A stretch of 64,000 nucleotides of DNA from Sporosarcina ureae (GTDB taxonomy: Bacteria > Bacillota > Bacilli > Bacillales_A > Planococcaceae): positions 3,101,501 to 3,165,500 of the forward strand of contig NZ_CP015348.1 of assembly GCF_002109325.1 (NCBI RefSeq). Direction: 5' to 3'. Shown here one piece after another: positions 57,123-64,000 of this stretch (positions within the stretch are counted from its first letter, which is position 1; the number at the start of each line of letters is the position of its first letter). The notes beneath the pieces were generated by a model. It made no database searches and had not been told where the DNA came from. It saw only the letters and a list, made by a program, of their open reading frames with translations. The position numbers and the translations under genes are program-made.

Positions 57123-57180
57123 TTGACATGGAATCGTATGTTCTCTTATAATTAAGAACAAGCATTCCGAACGTGTATTC
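57123..57180 (+). promoter_or_regulatory. yneA promoter with LexA boxes
   Basis: TTGACA (57123-57128), 18-nt spacer, TATAAT (57147-57152). Two half-matched SOS boxes follow in tandem, GAACAAGCATTC (57156-57167) and GAACGTGTATTC (57169-57180). A third, weaker one (AATCGTATGTTC, 57132-57143) sits between -35 and -10. This mirrors the multi-box arrangement known for B. subtilis yneA. Confidence 0.7.
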
Positions 57181-57209
57181 TAAATGCAGAAAATAGAGGA
57201 GGAATTATG

Positions 57210-58186
<977 letters not shown>

Positions 58187-58253
58187 TAGGTTGCACTTTT
58201 CCTCCAGGTTGTTTACATTTTACTAAACGACTTATTTATGGAGGCTTTTAATA

Positions 58254-58490
58254 ATGCTATCAGAAAAGAAAATACAACGTATCAATGAACTTGCGAAAAA
58301 AAAGAAAACAACAGGATTATCGATTGAAGAAGCCAAAGAACAAACGCAACTAAGAAAAGAATACTTAGAAACATTCCGTTCAAGTATGCGTGAGACAATT
58401 GAATCGGTCAAAGTGTTGGATCCAGAAGGAAATGATGTAACACCTGAAAAAGTCAAACAAGCTCGTGCGAACCAAAAACCGCTAAATTGA
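58254..58490 (+). CDS. ynzC: DUF896 protein YnzC
   Basis: A 78-residue, largely helical protein of the DUF896 family ([22 protein letters not shown], then [20 protein letters not shown]). In B. subtilis it is the third gene of the SOS yneA operon. Here a 67-nt gap follows yneB without an obvious terminator, so joint transcription is likely. Function unknown. Confidence 0.92.
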   Translation: MLSEKKIQRINELAKKKKTTGLSIEEAKEQTQLRKEYLETFRSSMRETIESVKVLDPEGNDVTPEKVKQARANQKPLN

Positions 58491-58598
58491 TGATAGGTAA
58501 AGGATTAATATTGTAATTAGCGTTGGAATTGACTACACTAGAGTAGGAATATGTACTATAAAACACTCATATGAGACAGGACGGAAAGGATGTACAGC

Positions 58599-60605
58599 AT
58601 GACCGAAAAAATCGATCAACTGGCAATAACAACAATCCGAACATTATCAATCGATGCGATTGAAAAAGCAAATTCAGGTCACCCAGGATTACCGATGGGC
58701 GCAGCACCGATGGCTTATACATTATGGACGAAGCATTTGCATCATAATCCATCCAACCCACAATGGTTCAATCGTGATCGTTTTGTACTTTCAGCGGGTC
58801 ACGGCTCGATGTTACTTTACAGCTTGTTACACTTGAGCGGCTATGGCTTGAGTATTGATGACTTAAAGAACTTCAGACAATGGGATTCAAAAACTCCAGG
58901 ACATCCGGAATACGGACACACAGCAGGAGTGGAAGCGACTACAGGACCTCTTGGACAAGGAATTGGTATGTCTGTAGGTATGGCAATGGCAGAGAAACAT
59001 CTTGCTGCAACGTACAATAAACCAGGTTTTGATATTGTAGACCATTACACATACGCACTTTGTGGTGATGGCGATCTAATGGAAGGCGTAGCAGCGGAAG
59101 CTATTTCTATGGCTGGCCATCTTCAATTAGATAAATTGATCGTATTATATGACAGTAATGATATTTCTTTAGATGGCGACTTGGATATGTCTTTCTCTGA
59201 AAACATTAAAAAGCGCTTTGAATCCTATGGCTGGAACTACTCAAGAGTAGAAGATGGCAATGATATAAAATCTGTTTCAGATGCAATTGAAGCAGCAAAA
59301 GGCAACACAGGCGGACCGACAATCATTGAAGTGAAAACTGTCATTGGTTATGGTTCACCAAACAAATCTGGTAAGGCCGATGCACATGGAGCGCCACTAG
59401 GTGAAGATGAAATGGCTCTTACAAAAGAGTATTATAAGTGGACGTTCGAAGAAGACTTCCATGTTCCTGAAGAGGTTTATGACCAATTCAATTCAGCAAC
59501 AGATCAATTAGGCGTGCAATCAGAGCAACAATGGAATGACTTGTTCGAAAGTTATCAAAACGAACACAAAGAATTAGCTGCACAATTTAAACAAGCGATT
59601 GCAAATGAACTTCCAGCTGACTTACAGGACCAACTGCCAGTTTATGAAGCAGGTGCTTCTGTGGCGACACGTTCTGCGTCTGGTGATTCAATCAATGCAT
59701 TAGCGAAAGCTGTTCCCGCTTTATTTGGGGGTAGTGCGGATCTTGCAGGATCAAATAAGACAACAATTAAAAATACGGGTGATTTCTCCGCTAGTGATTA
59801 TTCGGGACGGAATATCTGGTTTGGAGTACGTGAATTCGCGATGGGGACTGCACTTAACGGTATGACTCTTCATGGCGGAGTGAAAGTTTTCGGCGGAACA
59901 TTCTTCGTGTTCAGCGATTACGTGCGACCTGCTATTCGTCTTTCAGCGCTAATGGGATTACCTGTGACATACGTCTTTACACATGACAGCGTTGCAGTCG
60001 GAGAAGACGGCCCAACACATGAACCTGTTGAACAGTTGGCTTCATTACGTGCGATGCCTGGATTGTCTATCATTCGTCCGGCTGACGGAAATGAAACATC
60101 TGCTGCTTGGCATACAGCTGCTACTTCAAAAGACACACCAACTGTGTTGGTATTGTCTAGACAAAATCTTGAAGTATTGCCAAAATCACAAGAGCTTGCT
60201 ATGGAATACGTACCAAAAGGTGCGTACGTCATTTCACCTGCTGTTAAAGAGCAAGCAGATGGTTTACTGCTAGCAAGCGGCTCTGAAGTAAGTCTTGCTG
60301 TGGAAGCACAGAAAGCACTTAAAGAACAAGATATCGACGTCAGTGTCGTTTCAATGCCTTCATGGGATCTCTTTGAGAAGCAGGATCAAGCATACAAAGA
60401 TTCTGTTATACCAAAGAATATCAAGAAGAGAGTAGCGATTGAGATGGGTGCTTCACTTGGATGGCATAAATACTCTGGTGATGAAGGTACTGTCATGGCA
60501 ATCGACACATTCGGTGCAAGTGCGCCAGGTGACTTAGTCATTGAAAAATATGGCTTCACTGTAGAAAACGTTGTTAAAGAAATGAAAAATTTACTAAATA
60601 ACTAA
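58599..60605 (+). CDS. tkt: Transketolase
   Basis: Thiamine-diphosphate enzyme of the pentose phosphate pathway. ATG 58599 ([16 protein letters not shown]) lies 8 nt after GGAAAGGA; the ATG at 58590 overlaps that site. The 668 residues have [32 protein letters not shown], the ThDP/Mg motif [33 protein letters not shown] and [16 protein letters not shown]. Length and order match the B. subtilis enzyme. Confidence 0.98.
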   Translation: MTEKIDQLAITTIRTLSIDAIEKANSGHPGLPMGAAPMAYTLWTKHLHHNPSNPQWFNRDRFVLSAGHGSMLLYSLLHLSGYGLSIDDLKNFRQWDSKTPGHPEYGHTAGVEATTGPLGQGIGMSVGMAMAEKHLAATYNKPGFDIVDHYTYALCGDGDLMEGVAAEAISMAGHLQLDKLIVLYDSNDISLDGDLDMSFSENIKKRFESYGWNYSRVEDGNDIKSVSDAIEAAKGNTGGPTIIEVKTVIGYGSPNKSGKADAHGAPLGEDEMALTKEYYKWTFEEDFHVPEEVYDQFNSATDQLGVQSEQQWNDLFESYQNEHKELAAQFKQAIANELPADLQDQLPVYEAGASVATRSASGDSINALAKAVPALFGGSADLAGSNKTTIKNTGDFSASDYSGRNIWFGVREFAMGTALNGMTLHGGVKVFGGTFFVFSDYVRPAIRLSALMGLPVTYVFTHDSVAVGEDGPTHEPVEQLASLRAMPGLSIIRPADGNETSAAWHTAATSKDTPTVLVLSRQNLEVLPKSQELAMEYVPKGAYVISPAVKEQADGLLLASGSEVSLAVEAQKALKEQDIDVSVVSMPSWDLFEKQDQAYKDSVIPKNIKKRVAIEMGASLGWHKYSGDEGTVMAIDTFGASAPGDLVIEKYGFTVENVVKEMKNLLNN

Positions 60606-60615
60606 TTATTATAAG

Positions 60616-60653
60616 CACACGACTCTTAGTTCTAAAGAGTCGTGTGTTTTTTT
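60616..60653 (+). terminator. Intrinsic terminator after tkt
   Basis: CACACGACTCTT pairs exactly with AAGAGTCGTGTG, followed by seven T residues, 11 nt after the tkt stop. Confidence 0.93.
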
Positions 60654-60665
60654 GCGCAGCTTTAC

Positions 60666-60679
60666 GACAATAATAGTGA
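60666..60679 (+). repeat. 14-bp direct repeat left of the IS30 element
   Basis: GACAATAATAGTGA, repeated in the same orientation at 61925-61938 beyond the right end. Confidence 0.6.
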
Positions 60680-60726
60680 GGCCAATTGTACAATCAAGTT
60701 AGCCATCTAAATTCAAATAAAAAAAT

Positions 60727-60793
60727 GCCACTATAAAATTTCGTGTATCATTGAAGTTACGAGACAAACAATGAGAGGAAGTTTTATAGTGGC
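60727..60793 (+). promoter_or_regulatory. Inverted repeat covering the transposase start
   Basis: GCCACTATAAAA (60727-60738) and TTTTATAGTGGC (60782-60793) are perfect complements; the downstream arm contains the GTG start codon. An RNA entering from outside would fold and hide the start, while a transcript starting inside the element would lack the upstream arm. Confidence 0.55.
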
Positions 60794-61829
60794 ACAACTT
60801 GAGAATACCATACAAAACCGTAAAAATAAACACCTGTCAGCTTTTGAGCGCGGTCAAATCGAGGCGCTTCACAAGGACGGGCACACCAACCGAGAGATTG
60901 GCAGACGCTTAGGACGCGTTCATCAAACCATTGCCAATGAATTAGAGCGTGGAACCACGACTCAACTTCAAACTGGACGCACGCCCTATACAGCCTATTT
61001 CGCTGAAACGGGACAGGCGATCTATGAACGAAATCGACTTCAGTGCGGGGCGAAAAGTAAGTTGCTTATCGCGAGTGAATTTATCGATTTCGCATGTGAG
61101 AAGATCCTAGATGAGGACTGGTCGCCAGATGCGGTTGTTGGATTTATAAGCCTTCAAAACGAATGGATAGACCGACCTACAGTGTCCACGAAAACCCTTT
61201 ATAACTACATTGATTTAGACATATTACGCGTTCGAAACATAGACTTGCCGATGAAACTAAGACGGAACACCAAAGTGAAACGCATCCGTAGAAACCGTCG
61301 TATTCTGGGCATGAGTATCGCTGAACGTCCCGTTGAAATTGATAACCGTCAAGAATTCGGTCATTGGGAAATTGATACGGTAGAAGGACAGAAGTCTGAT
61401 GACAACGCGTTACTGACACTCGTTGAACGTAAAACGAGAAACTATTATGCGATTCTACTAGACGATCAAGATCACGATTCAGTGGACTATGCGATGAACC
61501 AATTACGACAGGATTTCGGCGAGCTGTTTCCTCAAGTATTTAAAACGATTACGTCAGATAACGGCAGCGAGTTTTCTAATCTAACAACGAGTCTTCAAGG
61601 GGTCACGGACGTCTATTTCGCTCGTCCATACGCACCGTATGAAAGAGGGTCCAACGAGCGACACAACGGACTTCTCAGACGATATATTCCCAAAGGAAAA
61701 GCGATTTCTGATTACTCTACAGCGTCTATTCAACATATTTATCAGACATTGAATCAGTTGCCCAGGAAGATTTTGAACTATCGACAGCCATCCGTTTTGT
61801 TTGAACAAGAGTTAGCTAGGTTAGCTTAG
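60789..61829 (+). CDS. IS30-family transposase
   Basis: DDE transposase of 346 residues from GTG 60789, which has GAGAGGAAG 7 nt upstream; the frame is open from ATG 60771. An N-terminal helix-turn-helix (LSAFERGQIEALHKDGHTNR, then EIGRRLGRVHQTIANELERG) binds the ends. The rve catalytic core shows the acidic triad in GHWEIDTVEGQ (first D), TSDNGSEFSN (second D) and PYERGSNERHNGLLRRYIPK (E). All three are intact, so it is probably functional. Base composition is slightly more GC-rich than neighbours. Confidence 0.93.
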   Translation: MAQLENTIQNRKNKHLSAFERGQIEALHKDGHTNREIGRRLGRVHQTIANELERGTTTQLQTGRTPYTAYFAETGQAIYERNRLQCGAKSKLLIASEFIDFACEKILDEDWSPDAVVGFISLQNEWIDRPTVSTKTLYNYIDLDILRVRNIDLPMKLRRNTKVKRIRRNRRILGMSIAERPVEIDNRQEFGHWEIDTVEGQKSDDNALLTLVERKTRNYYAILLDDQDHDSVDYAMNQLRQDFGELFPQVFKTITSDNGSEFSNLTTSLQGVTDVYFARPYAPYERGSNERHNGLLRRYIPKGKAISDYSTASIQHIYQTLNQLPRKILNYRQPSVLFEQELARLA

Positions 61830-61924
61830 TATTTTCAAAAAGAGATTATCGATAGAGGGATAACAGCCCCCTTCATACATACACTGGATTTTATCTAAGT
61901 GGCTAACTTAATATTGCAATTTAG

Positions 61925-61938
61925 GACAATAATAGTGA
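61925..61938 (+). repeat. 14-bp direct repeat right of the IS30 element
   Basis: GACAATAATAGTGA, same as 60666-60679; 71 nt before the sirA start. Confidence 0.6.
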
Positions 61939-62008
61939 TGAAGTTTTCCGCAAACTGACATGATTTATCTACTACACGTCCTATGATAGATAGCAGGAGG
62001 TGTTCTTT

Positions 62009-62449
62009 ATGAGAAAGTATGAAATATTTAAAATTAAGTCAGCCTATCAATCCTTCATAATGGGGCGTGAACGTTTGTTATTTGAACTTCTAACGGTTGG
62101 CCCTTCTACAAACTATCAGGAAATTGAATACTTATGTGACCAGTTAAATCAAAGAGAACTTGATTCCATCATTCAGCATAATTTGGCGAAAAGTTTTGAT
62201 AACCTGGATTCCTATCATAATGAATATCGATTAACACATTTAATTAAAGGTGAGGTATTCATTAAAATGGGGACACATAGTATTCAAGTGTATTGCCAAG
62301 GATCTCGAATGCTAGACTTAGATTTATTTGTAGCGTTATCTACTTCAACAGATCGTTTTTTTGCAATCATGAATGAACAGGAAGAATGCGGATGGCTTAA
62401 ACCTATTAAATACTCAGAACGCATGATACTGGAAAATACAATGATGTAA
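62009..62449 (+). CDS. sirA: Sporulation inhibitor of replication SirA
   Basis: Binds DnaA domain I and stops new rounds of replication at the onset of sporulation. The 146 residues are weakly conserved overall, but GRERLLFEL near the start and GWLKPIKYSER near the end match the B. subtilis protein (GRESVMFEL, GWLNPVKERK), and length and place (tkt - sirA - yneF) agree. ATG 62009 is 8 nt after AGGAGG. The IS30 element ends 87 nt upstream, so the native promoter may have been pushed away. Confidence 0.82.
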   Translation: MRKYEIFKIKSAYQSFIMGRERLLFELLTVGPSTNYQEIEYLCDQLNQRELDSIIQHNLAKSFDNLDSYHNEYRLTHLIKGEVFIKMGTHSIQVYCQGSRMLDLDLFVALSTSTDRFFAIMNEQEECGWLKPIKYSERMILENTMM

Positions 62450-62560
62450 AAACTTCCGCACAATTTGCGTACAGTCATTGCTATTCACTGGTGCTATGTT
62501 GTATAATCTCTCTTGGTAGTATGTAATTGAACTATGTTTAATGAGGGAGGTTTGGCAACA

Positions 62561-62797
62561 ATGACTTTATGGATAGCAATTTTATTGATCGTCGTCGCTT
62601 TGATCGGCGGAGTAGCTCTCGGCTTTTTCATAGCACGTAAATATATGATGAATTATTTGAAGGAAAATCCGCCAATTAATGAGCAAATGTTACGTATGAT
62701 GATGATGCAAATGGGACAGAAACCTTCACAAAAGAAAATTAACCAAATGATGGCTCAGATGAACAAGGTGCAAGACAAGCCAGCTAAAAAAAAATAA
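62561..62797 (+). CDS. yneF: Membrane protein YneF (UPF0154)
   Basis: Single-pass membrane protein of 78 residues. N-terminal helix [20 protein letters not shown], then the strictly conserved [20 protein letters not shown] and [19 protein letters not shown]. Start ATG 62561 with GAGGGAGG 10 nt upstream. Function unknown; universal in Bacillales beside tkt/sirA. Confidence 0.95.
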   Translation: MTLWIAILLIVVALIGGVALGFFIARKYMMNYLKENPPINEQMLRMMMMQMGQKPSQKKINQMMAQMNKVQDKPAKKK

Positions 62798-62800
62798 GCA

Positions 62801-62842
62801 AAACTCCGTGATCAGCAAAATTGCTAACACGGAGCTTTTTTT
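62801..62842. terminator. Bidirectional terminator between yneF and the hydrolase gene
   Basis: CTCCGTG pairs with CACGGAG with an inner AGCAA/TTGCT stem. T residues follow on the plus strand, and A-rich sequence on the other side suits the minus-strand transcript. Confidence 0.8.
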
Positions 62843-62861
62843 ATAGAGAATTGTTTAATTC

Positions 62862-63785
62862 TCAATATAAACGAAATCGATTTAAAAATCGTTGTACGGT
62901 TTGTAAATATTCATCTGGGTTATCATTATACGATTTGGCATGTGCCCCTTTGGCGAAAAGTTTCATCATTTTATCGCCTTCCTTTAAATCATACAACTCT
63001 TCTGTCATATGGGGCAAAATGAACGTGTCTTCCATACTATGGATGAATAATACAGGTTTATCGATAAACTTCATCACTTCACGTGGCGAAACGGCTGCAG
63101 ATGTATAGCCATCACGAATTTTTAGAAACAAATTGGCGACTCGCAAGCTCATGGAAGTCTTGAAAGGCATTTCTGTCCGGATAATGTGCAATAGTTGCTC
63201 GGAGAAATCCGAAAACGGACAATCGGATATATAAAAATCGGCTTCATCTTCGTACGTACCTGCGTACAACAGCGTAGTGGCGGCTCCCATAGATTCGCCG
63301 TGGATGCCAATTAAAGCGCGCTTACCTACTCGTTCACGAATAGCCCTCACAACTTCTTTTAAGTCCATCTTTTCATAAAACCCAAAACTTGTTGTTTTGC
63401 CGCCAGAATCACCATGACGACGATGGTCAAAAATGACCGAATTAAATCCTAGCCGTTCAAATAGACGAGCGTATTTAATCGAGTTCACTTTATTTTCTGT
63501 TACACCATGACAAATGACAACCGTTCTTGTTGTATCTAAAGGTCTCAAAAATATAGCACGTAAATTATAGCCATTAGGAGAAGGAATCCAAATATCATCT
63601 TTTCTAACGGTTTCAAACCATTGGCGATCAAATCGTTTCGCAATCATTTCACGCTGTAAAATGAATTCAGAGTCTTTCGTTTTTAAATACATTAATCGAT
63701 TGGTGACAAGAATACCGAAAATAGTAAGAAGCGCTGTCATGATACTGGAGACGATTCCTAAAATATACACTACTCTACGATTCAA
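62862..63785 (-). CDS. Membrane-anchored alpha/beta hydrolase (YqkD-like)
   Basis: 307 residues with an N-terminal membrane helix (VVYILGIVSSIMTALLTIFG), so the hydrolase domain faces outside or is tethered. The oxyanion region is VVICHGVTENKVNSIKYARL, the nucleophile Ser is in GIHGESMGAATTL, the Asp in FIHSMEDTFIL and the His in GAHAKSY. Close in length and pattern to B. subtilis YqkD. Start is TTG 63785 with AAGGAGA 6-7 nt upstream; the upstream HMG-CoA-lyase gene ends 18 nt away, so they probably share a transcript. Substrate unknown. Confidence 0.87.
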   Translation of the reverse strand: MNRRVVYILGIVSSIMTALLTIFGILVTNRLMYLKTKDSEFILQREMIAKRFDRQWFETVRKDDIWIPSPNGYNLRAIFLRPLDTTRTVVICHGVTENKVNSIKYARLFERLGFNSVIFDHRRHGDSGGKTTSFGFYEKMDLKEVVRAIRERVGKRALIGIHGESMGAATTLLYAGTYEDEADFYISDCPFSDFSEQLLHIIRTEMPFKTSMSLRVANLFLKIRDGYTSAAVSPREVMKFIDKPVLFIHSMEDTFILPHMTEELYDLKEGDKMMKLFAKGAHAKSYNDNPDEYLQTVQRFLNRFRLY

Positions 63786-63803
63786 CAGAATTCTCCTTTC
63801 CTC

Positions 63804-64000
63804 TTACTTTCTTCTTTTATATAAATTGTACATAGCTGTTTCGATTGGACGTGACAGATAGGGTGCGACTTCATCAACAGCTAAGCATACTTTGTCCATA
63901 TCAACACCTGTTTCTATATTCAGAGACTCCAATAAATATAAAACATCTTCCGTAGCAACATTACCTGTAGCACCAGGAGCGAAAGGACAGCCACCTAGAC
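63804..64000 (-). CDS. Hydroxymethylglutaryl-CoA lyase, 3' end
   Basis: The last 65 or so codons of a minus-strand gene whose start lies beyond the window. The reading frame gives GLGGCPFAPGATGNVATEDV, the C-terminal cysteine motif of HMG-CoA lyase, then ESLNIETGVDMDKVCLAVDE and a stop at 63804-63806. The enzyme splits HMG-CoA to acetyl-CoA and acetoacetate at the end of leucine breakdown (YngG in B. subtilis). More leucine-degradation genes are likely beyond 64,000. Confidence 0.85.
   Translation of the reverse strand, partial: LGGCPFAPGATGNVATEDVLYLLESLNIETGVDMDKVCLAVDEVAPYLSRPIETAMYNLYKRRK

Larger units (their letters stand above)
60684..61921 (+). mobile_element. IS30-family insertion sequence (about 1.24 kb)
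   Basis: A complete element between tkt and sirA. Imperfect terminal inverted repeats of 29 bp (60684-60712 and 61893-61921, 22 of 29 positions alike) share AAGTTAGCCA and AATTG. One intact transposase gene fills the interior. The exact outer ends are uncertain by a few bases, because the short target duplications expected for the family are not evident and a 14-bp direct repeat lies just outside. Confidence 0.8.

Overview
The window is a 64-kb stretch of core chromosome from a low-GC, endospore-forming member of the Bacillales. Gene order follows the Bacillus subtilis proS-polC to sirA-yneF segment almost gene for gene. Sporulation genes (dpaA/dpaB, spoIIIE, spoVS, cotE, sirA) mark it as a spore former. 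The family of roughly 115-122-bp intergenic repeats and several gene absences (no dapG, tepA, ymfC or ymfJ at their usual places) fit a Planococcaceae genome such as Sporosarcina better than Bacillus itself. That assignment is inference from gene content, not from a marker gene.

Layout. (1) 1-13.5 kb: translation, transcription and replication genes (proS, partial at the 5' edge; polC; then rimP-nusA-rnpM-rplGA-infB-ylxP-rbfA-truB-ribC). (2) 13.6-17.8 kb: rpsO, pnp, mlpA, ymxH. (3) 17.8-25.5 kb: dipicolinate synthase, asd, dapA, rnjB and the SpoIIIE/FtsK translocase. The asd-dapA pair feeds the dipicolinate branch used in spores. (4) 25.8-30.7 kb: a nucleoside ABC transporter (NupN-O-P-Q type) with likely CcpA (cre) sites, followed by a tandem 122-bp repeat array. 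(5) 31.2-39.5 kb: the ymfF-H-I-K, rodZ, pgsA, cinA, recA block. (6) 39.5-46.5 kb: an unusually long leader with a foldable RNA element, then rny-ymdB-spoVS, miaB-ricA, cotE and a small unrecognised lipoprotein. (7) 46.8-56.3 kb: mutS-mutL, glpD, a monoglyceride-lipase-like hydrolase, miaA-hfq and ynbB. (8) 56.4-62.8 kb: divergent lexA / yneA-yneB with several LexA boxes, ynzC, tkt, an IS30-family insertion, sirA and yneF. (9) 62.8-64 kb: on the minus strand, an alpha/beta hydrolase and the 3' end of an HMG-CoA lyase gene.

Nearly all genes lie on the plus strand and form tight operons with 4-nt ATGA overlaps and clear intrinsic terminators between units. I found no tRNA, rRNA, CRISPR array, prophage or obvious defence or biosynthetic island. 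The points most worth a second look are the structured leader before rny, the dispersed/tandem repeat family, a probable CTG start codon in cotE, non-consensus catalytic motifs in ProS, and the IS30 copy separating tkt from sirA with a hairpin over its own start codon.
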